In this document: positions 45,660 through 58,087 of the stretch, in pieces
Numbering within the stretch: the first letter of the stretch is position 1
How the letters are laid out: each line of letters begins with the position of its first letter
Translations under genes and position numbers: made by a program
NCBI GenBank assembly: GCA_948567375.1
Contig: OX419759.1
Location: forward strand, 41,579,493-41,643,492
DNA length: 64,000 nt
Direction: 5' to 3'
Origin: Lunularia cruciata
Taxonomy: Eukaryota; Streptophyta; Marchantiopsida; Lunulariales; Lunulariaceae
Notes under the pieces: model-generated
Told to the model about the DNA's origin: nothing
Database searches by the model: none
What the model saw: the letters and a program-made list of their open reading frames with translations, nothing else

Positions 45660-48600
45660 GATTCCACAAGTCTGTTCTCGTTTAAATAAGTGTCGCTTTC
45701 TGAGGATGTTGCAACAAACATAACGAGGAAGTTTACTCAATCTAGATCTGAACATGACAAATTCCAATGATGTATTTGGTAATAATAATTCTCTTCCATA
45801 GCTCATAGCTTCTTGGAGACTAATATTCAATTAAAAGACTATTTTTTCCGATCTACTTATAATGGATGATCAGAGCGCAAGACACATGGGCATATTCACA
45901 TCTAGATCTAGAATTGCACAACTGATGAATACCAAGTGATGAGACCCTCACATCTTACTTGTGTAAATAAGTTACTTTGGAAATCCAGACAACTAGATCT
46001 GCTATAGGAACTTGAAGCTTGGAGTTTTAAGGTTGGATAACATGTCTCAAGTTGGATATGATAAACAAGAGTGCTTATGCATTAAGTTTAGGGATGCAAC
46101 TACCTGAATATAAAGTTATTTTATAAGATCTTTACCTTGCATGGAAATCATCATCAAGAGTATCCCAAGCACTTGAGTGACCAAAGAGTTATGACAGTTT
46201 GCACAAATTAGCCAAAAAGGAAACTCTTCAAGCTGTAGAGGTGCATTTCATGTTTAGAGGTTTATCTTCTAGAATACATGTCGGCTTGGCTTGATCTTTG
46301 TATTAATAGAAAGGTCTTGCAAGATGCTTCAAACATACCAAAATCTTACAAACTCATACCTATGAATTGTGTTAGATGAGTTATTGTACAAATTTAGTTT
46401 TGGAATCTCAAAATAAGAACTTAATTGTCCATGAATCAAAACTAAACATAAGAATATTTTAGGTAATAATTAAGCAACTAATCTCCAAATATTATATACT
46501 TGATACCAATAGAAATCTTTGGATTAAAGCTTCAAGAAAGGATCAAAGCCTATCTTAACCCACAAGTAGAAGCTTTGAAATGTATGTGGTATTATTTTGG
46601 TTGAGATATAATTTGGATGATCATAAGAGGAAAAGGTTTTAGATAATTCAGAGCTATAGACAAGGACAAGGGTTCCAAGGTTGACTTGGAACCCTTCTTG
46701 ACTTTGCAACTCTATGAGTTGATTCAAAGATATGAAGTAAATATTGGTACTATAGTTAGTGGTTTTTCTATCAACATTGTACATCTTGAGTGTTACAACC
46801 CTCACTTTTTACTTGTGCCAATAAGAACCAATAATCTTAGAGTACTCATAGGGATCTTTGTTGGTGTTGGTAAGTTGTGGTATAGATGATCATTGTGTTA
46901 GAATAAGACTTGATGTAATTGAGGTAAATTAATATAAAAGTATGATGCACTTGGCTTTTTAGGTGTGGATTGAGGTGTAATGCAAGAATGAAACCAATGG
47001 TCATGAACCATTGCTAGATGACAAATATTATGCAACAAAAAATATTTTTGGATCACAAATAAGCTAAAAGAAATTAAAAATACACTTAGTAAGCCCAAAC
47101 ACAAAGAGGTCGATAATTCAAGATCTCATCCTTTGTTCAAGAGGAATAATACATCATGAGAGAGAACTAATTGAGAGCTTTATCATAACCCAATTTTGAC
47201 TTGAGCATCCATAAATTGAGTTTGTTTGGTATATAATTTCAAGCTCATACAAGCATACATCCTAAGATGATTAAAGCATTTATATGAAGGAGAGTGTGCC
47301 TAAGGTGGTCTCTATATAAAACTTAAACAAAAATTTGAACTTATTTAAGAATATGTTGTGATTAGTCATTAGCTTATGTCATAACTTGGATCTAATATTA
47401 AGCCCAAATCTTGACCTAGACTTAAAGTTATTCTGTTTTGTAGTAGTTATAAATTGTGCAAGGTGGAGAAATATTAGTCTTCTCTAGATTGACTCTAGAA
47501 ACAATTGTGCACAATTATATTCAATTCGAAGAAGCCTTAGACTATTAAGAAAATTGTCTCAGGGTATGATAGAAACCATCATAGGACTAGAATTTATAGA
47601 GCTTGAGAATGGTTTAGATCAAGAAGAAAGAAAATTTTGCTTTGGTGGGTGTTGAAGAAGCAAAGTTCACTATTCAAGGACTATAAAGAAAGTCTATTAA
47701 GTCATCATTGGCTTGCTCATGTTATTTGCCAAAATGGAATTAATCATAGAGTTTGAATCTTTGACCTTTAGTACTAGCTAGAACGTTTTGAGCTTGAACT
47801 GCAAAGAAAGTCTATTGGAGGTAAGCAATAATAAGGGGCAAAGGTGCTTATATAAATTAGTATAAGAAGTAAGAATAATAAGGATAAATATAAGAAGTAT
47901 TGTGCTTAAAGAGCAACCTAGGTAGAAGAGTATTATTTTAAGGCTAGACCTACTAATATAGGGTTTAACATAACATTGAGAATTTTATTACTAAAGATAA
48001 ACTCTTGTTATACATATAGGAGTAAAGATACAATACCAAGTGTATTCTAAGAGGCAAAATGTAGTTCCAAGGATACAATTATCCTAAATTTAGTGTTATA
48101 TATGGCTAAGGCTTTCATTTTTTGTCTTAGTACTTAATTTTAAACTCAAAATCTTATAAATGGATTTCATATTTGAGTATATCATTGACTGTTATTTCAT
48201 CATCTGAATAAATATGCACATTTTACTTTTTTTTAAAGGTCCAATTGATGGATTCTAATAAACTAATGCCTACTTGCAATGATATTGAATTCCTTGGACA
48301 ATACCTTACCTTTCATTGAGGATACGACTACAATGATTTGCTGATCTACTCTATTGTGCATGTATTTACTTGCTTACCTTCTTTTAAGAAATAGAACTGA
48401 TAATATCTACTTTTCAAAGCTTATAAATTCACCAAAACTTTTAGATGACACTCCTACAGATCAGAATAAATCCATAGAATTGGGACTCATGTCCAAGGTA
48501 AGGCATGAAAAACTTAGGAAAGAATTTCCAAGCAAACAGTCTGAAGTTGGTGTTGGAGGTAACTTCCATTGTTTTTATAACATTCAACTCCCTATGTGCT

Positions 48601-49254
48601 TTTGTGATTTTTGGGTAATCAATCTCTTCACCTTTCCACTTAAGAATCATTCATCTTTGTTAAAATAATATCTTTAACATATTTTAGCTCCTTGATTTAT
48701 ATTCTTCACCCATTTCCTTGTGAGGTTATCTTCTTTAGCATAACTCTCTAGAATTTACAATTTTTTACCAATTTGATTGAAAAGGCAAACATCATAAAAA
48801 GAAATTCTATTTGCCAACATATTTTAATTATTCAAGTGAAAAAATAAAAAATCATTTTTTTCCACATTTCCTATTCACAGTCATCAATGTTTATGAATAA
48901 TAATTTTTTGGTGAATTTTCTCTTCCAAATCAAATCATAAATTTAAAATAAAAAAGTTTGTTGTTCATAGATTTTGGCACCATCTAAAATGCGCATTCAA
49001 ACAACAAAAGGGTGATTAAATCTTTTTGTCACCTTGGGGTGTCCTGAAGTATACCACACCTAAGATAGAAAGAAAGAGAAATGACATATGATGTAATACA
49101 CCAAAGATAAAAGAAGAAGAGTACAAGGCACCAAATAGTGTAAAAAGGAGAGAGCACAAGGCACTATGGTCACATTGAGGTGCCATTAAATCCATCTCTG
49201 ACTTGAGACTTCAACAAATTTACTTACTTGAACACATTTAAAGTATTTACTTGA
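45660..49254. other. Unrecognised AT-rich sequence
   Basis: No supportable gene or repeat. Frames at 46524-46805 (-), 46686-46889 (+), 46898-47104 (-) and 48354-48668 (+) overlap or lack motifs. 46800-47500 resembles plant LTR or leader DNA in texture only. Confidence 0.5.
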
Positions 49255-51223
49255 ATCAATGAAAAAGTGACCGTGTAGAAAAAACAAAGGATGCAAAGAC
49301 CCCAATAAGCCGTACAAGGGTAAGAAAAAAGAGGCAAAATGGGACTAAGCCCCAAAAGCATCAGTATGAGAAATCTGCTCTACCACACCTAAGATATCCA
49401 AGCTATACAAGTTGTAAGGTTTACAAACTATTGGAGCATCTAAAGAAGCATTACTTAGTGTAATTGTTCTCATATGGATTGTACCGGCCAATGGACACAC
49501 ATTATCTTAAATATGATACAAAGTATGAGAGTGAGAGTGGTACTTCATAACATTTTATTTGATAAGCTCTCACACACTCCTTGACAAATCTGTCAAAATC
49601 TATGTCCATCACTCCTTACAACTCAAAGGTTAGAGGAACAAAGAGGTGACCTTGCTGCATACTCCTAAACTTGGAGACCTTGTGTGTTGTTGCTCTGCTC
49701 ACCACTCATCTAGGGGATGAGTAATCACTCCCTCTAAAATTGCATCATGCATAGGGTTTGTAACCACAACATCCACTACTATCACTTGATCAACTCGGAC
49801 CAAATATAAGTTTTCCCTAAAAAAATTTGTCTACAAAGCATGCAAACTCTCTCTCCAAGCAAGATATCCACTCTCTTGATGCCATCATGGATAGTTATCC
49901 TCTATCCTCCAAGAGGACACCAAGTCATATGGAGCATCATTGCATATGGTATAGAACCATACTCACAAGTGAGTAATGAAGATGCAAATGTGTGGACCAA
50001 ATGTAAGTAGAACCTTGTTGATATAGAGAAGGTAGTTGGTGCAAGTCAAAATTCCCTAATGAATGGTTGAGCTAGGATTCAAGAACCCTCATCCTTGTTG
50101 GAGCAAGAGCAAAGATGTACTCTAGTAGCTCAAGGTATGGACTAGTCAACTAAGAGAGAATGTAACATATGCTCGCATTGTTGCTCCATCAAGGAAGACT
50201 ACAAGCCTCTAGTCCAATAAGTAGGAAAAGAAGCAAAGGATGGAAATTCATCTCATGCTCGTAGAGATAGACCATCTCTCGTCTGCAGTAATAACATCTA
50301 GAGAGAAATGGATCCTTCTTTCACCTCAATCACATGTGTCTCCAACATTATTAGCAACTATAAATTGAGAGGAAAGTAAGGATGAGAGTCCAAATACCCA
50401 AAAAATGCTATAGGTACCATCTACTCCATAGATAGTAGGACTACCCCTCCGCACAAGGTTGGTATAGATATCTTTCTACATGCCAAACCTCTATCACACA
50501 CTCAAATGTCCTTGGTCCAATGATATCACCAAAGACTCCTATACTCCTCCTCTTGAAAGCTCTCATACATGATAGGAAGGTCAAAGAAGGGGAATTGTGT
50601 GAAGAAGATAAGTCGGTTGACAGGCAATATTAGTGGAGAGTATACAAAATGCCACCTATGGATCTCCTAGTAGAGGAAAGTCAACCACATGAAGAATATC
50701 CTTTGCAAGGACTGCACTTAAGAAGAACGTGATAAATCCTTGGGACTTACTAGCACTCCAAGAATACATAATCCATCTACAAATGTCATACATCCCTCTA
50801 GAAGGTCAAGGTGGGGAGGGATACTTGAAGGGGACAATCCTCTGCACTTTGACACATTGACTCTTAAGTCTACAAGGTGTACCTTGGTAGTCAAGTGGCC
50901 AAAGGTCTACCTAATATAATCTAAGGGACCCATGATGGGTGTATTGTTTGCCAAGGAGTGAATTACGTAACCTAGCATGACCAAAGTAGTAAATAAGAGA
51001 GCTTTGAAGTGAGCCATGGCAATAAAGATCCCCCAAAGGATCTCCTTGTCATTATTAACAAATGATTCCAAGATAAAGACTCCCTCATGTGAACAATTGT
51101 GTTGGTAATAAAGAGAAACAAGAAAACCATAGAGAGATCACTCAAAAGGAATAAGATTCGCCAAAGATCCACCAAACTCCCTAAAGGTGGATGTTCGTAA
51201 GATGCTATTAAAAGTGTTCTAAC
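49255..51223 (-). mobile_element. LINE-type retrotransposon relic, copy 2
   Basis: Minus-strand homolog of 2440-4400. From right: FREFGGSLANLIPF and LVSLYYQHNCSHEGVFILES (51180-51060), the QGDPLGG block as NDKEILWGIFIAMAHF (~51060-51000), LANNTPIMG for the catalytic box (second Asp lost), the KSQCVKVQ region near 50880, the post-RT region across 50540-49900, the Cys/His segment near 49960, and the noncoding tail with GGGGCTTAGTCCC at about 49353. Nearly every ~20-30 codons has a stop or frameshift. It extends ~80 codons further toward the RT N-terminus than copy 1. Confidence 0.82.
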
Positions 51224-51388
51224 TGATTCCAAGATAGTGATTCTCTTTTCTCATGTGAACAACCAAGTTAATAGTAAAGAGAAAAAAAAAACCCATAAAA
51301 AGATCACACAAAACAAATAAAACTCATCAAAGATACACCAAACTCCCTGCAAATGGAAGTTGGTGAGATGCTGTTAAAGTGTTCTAAC
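51063..51388 (-). repeat. ~161-bp tandem duplication within LINE RT
   Basis: TGATTCCAAGATA starts at 51063 and again at 51224; each unit ends AAAGTGTTCTAAC (51223 and 51388). Both units encode the same RT block in the minus strand (SLYYQ..CSHE / SLYYxLGCSHE, then ILES). The units differ at many positions, including a short length change, so the duplication is old compared with the 72-bp one at 51524. Confidence 0.87.
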
Positions 51389-51390
51389 AT

Positions 51391-51750
51391 CTACCTACTT
51401 GTGTCCAATCTGGAAATATTTCTTAAGAGTGCCTTGGTACCTAGATATATAGTCTCATCTCCTTCAGCATGGAGATTAAAGTAAGTATCTATATCCACTC
51501 GGCAAGATCCCAAGTCCCAATATCGACCAAGTAAAGATATAACCTGAGCAAGTCTAATGGTGAGATTTGGCAGAGTTCCAAGTCCGACCGCCGAGCGACC
51601 AAGTAAAGATATAACCTGAGCAAGTCTAATGGTGAGATTTGGCAGAGTTCCAAGTCCGACCGCCGAGCGAAGGGTCTTCCACTCCAGCTTCGCTTTTAAC
51701 TTTACATTGGAAGAGTAACGCACTTTATAACGGACGGACCTTTTCATCAA
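51391..51750 (-). CDS. 119-codon ORF of unknown function with a doubled 24-residue segment
   Basis: Open from ATG 51750 (MMKRSVRYKVRYSSNVKLK) to a stop at 51391. Two perfect copies of a 24-residue segment (SAVGLGTLPNLTIRLAQVIS plus LLGR) are followed by YWDLGSCRVDIDTYFNLHAE. No family is recognised. The duplicated DNA keeps frame. Composition is richer in CpG than the LINE relic beside it. It may be a coding exon, a noncoding single-copy sequence that happens to be open, or part of an unknown element. Confidence 0.3.
   Translation of the reverse strand: MMKRSVRYKVRYSSNVKLKAKLEWKTLRSAVGLGTLPNLTIRLAQVISLLGRSAVGLGTLPNLTIRLAQVISLLGRYWDLGSCRVDIDTYFNLHAEGDETIYLGTKALLRNISRLDTSR
51524..51667. repeat. 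Perfect 72-bp tandem duplication
   Basis: Units 51524-51595 and 51596-51667, each starting CGACCAAGTAAAGATATAAC and ending GACCGCCGAG, are identical over all 72 bases by eye. The period is a multiple of three. Confidence 0.95.
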
Positions 51751-54089
51751 ACATCAGACCGAAAACTGTTGAGTACGCAGTTGGGGAACATGGAGACAGC
51801 TTCAAAGCTCTACTTTAGTCTGCATGAGGACAGTGAGTCTTCAATGCCTTCGGTGAGGACACATCCATCTGCCCCCATCCAGAGACCACTGTAATATGCA
51901 TCCCACGTTTGTGATACATAGATGCAAACGACGCACCGAAAGTCTACTCCGTCCATAATAAAGTCAAACAATTCTCCCTCTCCGCCGTCAATATCTTGTC
52001 AACGGCAAGAGAACAATGTCGCAAGTTTACTTCTCTTGCCGTACTTTGAGCTTCCAATCTTGTTACCAATCTCATTGTACGTCTGTCTGCTGCTCCAAAG
52101 CACGTCAGTCTCGGCTTCTTGCCTTCGGCGCAGATCTCCACAGATCTCCACAACACTGCGCCTCAGATACAATGACCACCTCTGTACAACACGTGCCCGT
52201 ATAGCTAATTGCAGGAAATACACGATGGCTGGAGGATCGCTGACCTGGCAATGCATTCTGCGAGGCAGGATTGCATGTCAAGAAGGCTCTAGCAGCGGTG
52301 GCGAGACTCCGCCAATCTTCCAGGCTACTAGGATTGTCCTGGTGGCGATCGGAAAATGACAGGACTCCAGGATACTGACATACTCAGGTTTGAAAGAAGA
52401 TGCTGCCGGTCGAGCGCAGGCCGTATGCCGCAGACGTGATTAGGCGGAAACCCTTTAGGCGCGCACTACGGTTATTCAGTTCCGTGGACCAGATTCGATG
52501 CTATTCTATGATCTATCGGCTCTTTATGGAGGAGTATGTATCTCCTTCTGTTGCTGAACGTGGATGTAGCCTTGAAAATAAAAGCAAACGCACGCCCGGA
52601 ATAAGGGGATACAGAATCCGGCTTTCAATCAGGATTCTGTATTGCTTCGTGAAGGTTTTTCCGCCTATTGAAACTATGTCAGACAATACAAAACGTACTA
52701 TCGTAGCAATTTGCACATCAAGATTAAATCATGATTTACTCGTATTCAAATTTGACGGTGTGATCGGTGACTCTATATTACTCTATATTAAAAAATGAAG
52801 ATACCAAGTCAACTGACTCATACGAATAGAAAATTTCATTTTAATACATGCCTGTTGGGTACGCATGCCACACATATAAGAATCGTAATAGTAAAAATCT
52901 GATTTTTATTAATTCGATTATTATATTCGATTATCTCAGATTATTACACTTATTTTTAATTTTTTTCCCATATATCCATGTGTGCCCATGCTATACATGA
53001 ACTAATTAGTGGACTAACTCCAACTTTGTGGAGTGAATGAGAAGCGATTGAAGTAGGTGAGAGTGTTAAAACTGTATCGATATCTGTTATATTCATCTTA
53101 GATGATTTATTCATTAGTCAACATGTTCATAGGTGTTACCTACTTCCACTCTGTTGCCGTGCTCTTCTTTGGACCTCATCTTCTGTTAATAGTATAGATT
53201 GATTGTGCAGGTGAGGACATTGCATATTTATTTGTTATAGTGGTAGTAATTGGAACGTGTTTGTATGCAGACAATGAGAACCGATTTACGATCCTGTAAG
53301 CATTCAGAACATCTAATGTTAAGAAGAATAAAGAGCATATTGTAGATGTAGTCTTCAGAGGTCCTCATATGTAAAACATAGTTATCAATAGAAAAGGCCA
53401 ACACGCAGTATAACAAGAATCTGTACAAGGATAAAACATAAGAGGTAAAATGAGGCTTACCCCAATAGTTATCAATTGAAGTGGTTCATGTTTTGTTCCT
53501 TTCATGATATTGAGGAAGCTTCTCCTCTTTGTTTGTCACATTCTTTTTACGTTTCTGACAACATCAATTCTTTCAGACCATATTCTTAACTCCTAACCGT
53601 ATCCCAAAGAGAAATATTCACTGGGACTTTCACGGACTGACAGGAATCAACCATGTTACAAAATACTACATGGGAGATATATATCAAACCTAATAGGAAC
53701 TAAATGATTGAAGCTAGAACTGCACAGTTTAAAAAGAGCTCAAATGGTAGAAAACCTTAGTCAATTATTGACTGAAACAGTGAAGTAGATTGACAGTAGA
53801 GCATCTAAAATTTCATAGAAGCTCAAATGATAACCCGACATTGCAGGAGGAACCAACATTAAGAAATCGGTGAAGGTGGAAGTCCTTCTAGTTTCGTTGG
53901 TTGCTAAACTTACAGTACTTCGAGATACCAAAATAACCGATGGAAATCTCAGTTGACTTGAGGAACACAACTGTATACATTTATTTCCGTGTACATTCTT
54001 CTCAAAAGTAGAGAGAATAGAGGCTCATAGAAGCAAGCGAGCAAGGTACAAGGGTACAAATGATACGTGCAATTGAATAATTATTAGCT
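51751..54089. other. CpG-retaining, possibly single-copy region without an identified gene
   Basis: 51770-52800 has frequent CpG and G/C-rich words. A 145-codon plus frame (51922-52359), several shorter overlapping frames and 52400-52798 (132 codons, plus) are open but show no recognisable domain. CAGATCTCCA is doubled at 52132-52151 and CTCTATATTA at 52771-52790. 52800-54089 falls back to AT-rich DNA with no assignable content. A host gene promoter or 5' region is possible; I cannot support a gene model. Confidence 0.45.
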
Positions 54090-54960
54090 AGCTGCCTTTG
54101 GTGTAGAGAGCAGCCCGGCTTTACCCCACCCATCACTTTGGCGTGTACTCAAAGTCCAGCTATCATTAGCTACGCCGCTACCATAGCGTACAGTTCCGTC
54201 AATTGGTACGGGCTACGAAGTCCGCCCTACAGTTCGCTTTCTGCTGTTATTCACCAAGAGAGCATCTGAAGTTTATGATAAAGAATTATATCCATCGGCC
54301 ACGGTGGCAAGGAGAAGGGCTAAGGGTAGGACCCAACAGGAGAGCACGAAGCTGGAAAAACCTCAAGTTTGACATCAGTCAACCACGGGGAGGGTCCTGT
54401 CCCATCTTCTAGGGGGCATCTTCAGGCTAGGAGGATTATCTGACCGCCGGCTGCACCCAGTGACGGCCCGGACGTGCCCATTCTCACCCCACTGCCTCTC
54501 AGGACGGTACGCAGATCCGTTACTCCCGGGCTTACGGTCAGCTCTTGGACGAGCAGTCGAAAGATGAAGAAATAGAGTCAATGGAGGTTGTTGGTCGCGC
54601 GAAATCGCCTAAGTCCGGATCATCGAAAGTCCAGATAAGGCGCTGAGTTTCAACGCTGTTGGGTTCTAACGACCAGAAAACCCGAAATCGTGTAAGAGTT
54701 CCCCCGACCAAAGCTAACCGGGTATAGTATAGTAACCGGCAGTGGGATAACAGATGACGTCTTTGCACCCTTCAGTGGGGATGCTCCCGTGAGCATGGTG
54801 ACAGACAGTTGCATAATCATCGTTGTCCTCACGTTGACGTGTCCTGGAGTTTAGAAACCTTCTCCATCTGTCCAAGACCCATTGGGTCTGGAATCTAATT
54901 CGTCTACAAGAGCTGAGTTTATGCTTTAACTTTATCTTTACTCGCAACGTGAAAGCATTC
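54090..54960. other. CpG-rich island with ACGT-core motifs
   Basis: The most CpG-rich stretch of the window (for example 54165-54230, 54430-54620). It contains ACGTTGACGTGTCC at 54831-54844, whose reverse complement GGACACGTCAACGT holds an ABRE/G-box-like ACGTG core, and TGACGTC at 54755-54761, a bZIP-type site. Open frames 54203-54412 (+), 54375-54581 (-) and 54538-54768 (-) are Arg/Ser-rich without known domains. It could be a plant promoter/5' region; this is inferred from composition and motifs only. Confidence 0.4.
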
Positions 54961-56169
54961 TAAACTTGGAGACATCTCCTTTCACTGTATCTCCACATAA
55001 GGAAGTAAGGCTATCTGTCTTCATTTGAGTAGAACTCGGTATTACATCTTCCTCTAGCTTGTATACATAACTTTGGTTTTTCTTTCTTCAGTTGAAATTT
55101 TTAACGTCTACAGGTTCACGATCCATCATGGGGAAGCTAGGTGAACGAGGGTATATGCCAGCAAGAGGTAAGGGTTCCTGTACTGGTTCGAAAACTTCAT
55201 TTGCAAGTTATAAACCTAAGATCAGCAGACCAACAGAATCCTTCACATATCAGGAATTCTCTCACTGACAGTTTAACAGAATGAAACGACTATGTGGCTA
55301 TGTATTGCTTTCACTTTTTGCTGATCCATCGGAAATGTTTTCTCTGTATGCAGTCCTGAGAAATGTCCATTAGACACTTACAATGCGATAAGAGCCAGGT
55401 CCCTTCTTGTCCTCCAAGGCTCGTAAATTGTTTTCAAGATACTGATTTTCCCTACCAATTCTTCAATCTAGAGAAAAGCAGGCAGGAAGGTCAAATAAAA
55501 TACCCCAAAGGAAAAAGAAAAAGTACAAAAGCACAAAGAAGTGCAGATGGAGAAACCAAGCCGGAAGCTCAAGCCAAAAGTGCCAATGAGCCGAAGAGAA
55601 ACAAGAGCATAAGCCCCACATGGAAACAAAGAGAGAAACAACAGCCCAAGCCTTACATCAAACATAAACAATGTAACCTACAAAGTAAGCTGCTCTTGAA
55701 CTCTATGGTATAGATACTCGAAAAGTATATTTGGTACATGAGGAGAGAGAGTGCTAGACATGTCTGGAGTCGCCTTCTATAGCAGTTGCCCATCAGTGAC
55801 GACCCAATGCCTGTGTTCATTGTATGGTGACGATTCACAAAAGTAAGAGGTGAGCATAGCTGGCAAGATAGCCAATGCTCCCCTTCTTAGTAGGGAGCTC
55901 CATGTTGCATCATGAAGGAGATCATCAAAGTGATGATGTAGATGAAAAAAATGGCGTGCATATATACATCACTACACAACATACATCGCTGTCAACATCA
56001 TACACTATAGAAGCAAAATTCACACATAAATCATACATGGACTCTCAAGTGCCAAAATAATCAGTTTGTTCACACAACTTGAATCACGCTCAATCACATC
56101 AGTACTTGATCTATCAATCAATAATCCATCAACAATTAGGCACTAATTACAATCAAGCTACACACACTC
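54961..56169. other. Unassigned sequence with a weak exon-like signal
   Basis: At 55114-55167 an acceptor-like CTACAG is followed by ATGGGGAAGCTAGGTGAACG (MGKLGERGYMPAR) and a donor-like AGAG|GTAAGG. This would be a 54-base exon but nothing supports it further. 55363-55713 is a Lys/Gln-rich open frame generated by A-rich sequence. The remainder holds nothing that I can identify. Confidence 0.3.
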
Positions 56170-57060
56170 TAGCCAAGAGAATCCACGTGATGCTCGCCGG
56201 CCTCTGTCCACCATAGCTAGGAACTCAAAAGCTCAACATCAAAGAAGTGATCTCCCTGGAGCTGCACTTCAAAAATATGCCCCTTGGTCTCCAACCCTAA
56301 CGGTGCAAGTGACAGTTGGCTCCACCATGTAGTCAGTAACACGAACATGAAATCTGACCATCAACAAGTAGTCTATGAGTAACTATCAAAATACTTCTGA
56401 CTACCATCACTACTACTCTAGAGTCCAAGCAATCTAGGTGCAATGCTACAAATGGCATGACAAAAATCTCCACTGCTAATGGGAGAAAGGTGTAGGAGGT
56501 GAGTCATAGTGCATAGTGGTCCTCCTTCTCCTTGCTTGCAATAGTTATTGTAGCTCTTGCATGTGTGCCTACTCTAGCCAAGGACTCTAGTTGGAGAGTG
56601 CTTGAAACCACTACATCAAATAGGATACGTTGACCGTCCATGAATGTGACTATACAAACCGTCACTCTCCAAGGAGGAAGTCTTGGCAGGTCCAACCATT
56701 GCTCAATCTGAACCTTGGAATGAGTGGATCATAAAATCTGAGCTATTGTATTCCAAGGGCATCATGAACTCTAGTGGGCTCTCCACCTACGGCACACTAT
56801 AAAATGTGAACGCCTAGGTGTTTTATGTTGCATATGCATTGGTTTGATAGCCTTAAAAGTGTTGGATGTGGTAATCCCAATCATAGATAGAGTGCTATGG
56901 TAAACTCCTCCAAGGTGAACCAAAAGTCTTCAATCAGAGGAGCGACATAAAACCAAGCTCCAAATCCTTTCACTACATAGGAGACAATCCTAGCTCCATC
57001 AAGAAAAATCACCCCAATGAGGATGTTGGTAAGGATGTGAGTGTGCATGTGCTCACTAAG
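56170..57060 (-). pseudogene. Possible third LINE-type C-terminal relic
   Basis: Minus frame 56695-56504 reads MDLPRLPPWRVTVCIVTFMD, GQRILFDVVVSSTLQLESLA, RVGTHARATITIASKEKEDH. This resembles the segment after the Cys/His motif of the LINE protein (a D-V-[TV]-V strand followed by an Ala-rich helix). Downstream, at ~56450, FLPFVALHLDCLD corresponds in position to FVPLALEFYG of copy 1. Sequence similarity to copies 1 and 2 is low, so it would be a different family. Tentative. Confidence 0.35.
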
Positions 57061-57099
57061 ATTTTTATGAATCTTCTTTGAGTCTAGGGATACAAAGTA

Positions 57100-57392
57100 G
57101 ATAAACTACGGTATTGCTATGCATGCAGGTCTTGGCAGTAGGTCATGAGCCAAATCGAGATATGATTGGAATTTCAAAGAATACAAGGACTAGATAAACC
57201 ATCCAAGACCATTCATAGCGGATCATGAGAGAGAGTGAGAGAGTGCACAAGGAAGATAAGCAAGAATGAATAGAGAGAGTGTACTCCTCTCATGTATATA
57301 TAGTATACATGTATATCCTAAACCATGATACAAATGTATAGTGAGTACTACATCACTAGCTAAGTCACTATGAGCTTGGGTTAGTATCAACA
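57100..57392 (-). mobile_element. Ty1/copia 3' LTR (left boundary uncertain)
   Basis: The reverse complement starts TGTTGATACTAACCCAAGCT at 57392, directly behind the copia RNase H end and a short purine stretch (GAAGTGGAG). A TATA-like TACTATATATACATG lies ~100 bases in. The first ~100 bases match the block ending at 63929. The other LTR end was not found; it may lie around 57100-57250 or be truncated. Confidence 0.65.
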
Positions 57393-57405
57393 CTCCACTT
57401 CAAGC

Positions 57406-58087
57406 TCAACTCAATATCATGCACACCAAGGCAAAGTCCGAAAGCCTCAAACTTATCCTAGATAAAGCCTTGGTAAAAATATGACCATTTTGCTTACCTA
57501 TTCTAACAAACTTAAGCTCAATTTGCCTTGCCATAACTTTCTTCCTAACAAAGTGATAGTGCATCTCAAAGTGCTTAGTCCTAAAATGAAACACATGATT
57601 GCTAGCTAACTTGATGTTATTCATATTAACTTATGTATCACACAATGGGAAATAAAAAATCCACACCAATATCAAAAATCAAACTCCAAAGCCAAACAAC
57701 TTCACAAGTTGCATTGGTGGCTCCATGATACTCTTCCTTAGTGGACGATAGAGCTATAGTTGGCTGCTTCTTAGAAGCCCAACTTCCAACTTCACTCCCA
57801 AGTCCAAATGTGTACCTTGAAGTAGATCTCCAATCAAGGACACTCTATGCACAATCTACATTAATGTAACCATGTAGTACCAATGATCTGCCAAATGTGA
57901 AGTGAAGGACAAATTGCAAAGTGAACTTCACATATCAAAAAATATGCTTGATAGCCTCAAAGTGACATTTGCATGGTGAATGCATAAATTGGCTGACAAA
58001 TCCAACCGCATAACTAAGGTTAGGTCTAGTGATAGTCAAATAGATCAGAATACCAACCATCTACCTATATCCACCAAGATCAATGAG
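57406..58087 (-). pseudogene. Ty1/copia RT end and RNase H
   Basis: Reading from 58087: GILIYLTITRPNLSYAVGFV, SQFMHSPCKCHFEAIKHIF, RRSTSRYTFGLGSEVGSWAS, KKQPTIALSSTKEEYHGATN, ATCEVVWLWSLI, then 57624-57406 with NNIKLASNHVFHFRTKHFEM and IFTKALSR. These are the canonical Ty1/copia blocks between RT and the 3' end. A few stops interrupt it. It is truncated at 58088 by the family A LTR, with the upstream RT part missing to the right. The plus-strand frame 57980-58216 is a shadow. Confidence 0.92.

Noticed and set aside
54090-54960. Ribosomal RNA or organellar insertion, suggested by the GC-rich composition
   Set aside because: I could not recognise any conserved rRNA or plastid/mitochondrial segment in it.
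55114-55167. Mini-exon MGKLGERGYMPAR between splice-like signals
   Set aside because: Only 54 bases, and such signals are expected by chance every few kilobases; no partner exon found, so not called as a gene.
55363-55713. 116-codon Lys/Gln-rich plus frame
   Set aside because: Generated by A-rich low-complexity DNA; no domain, no splice or regulatory context.
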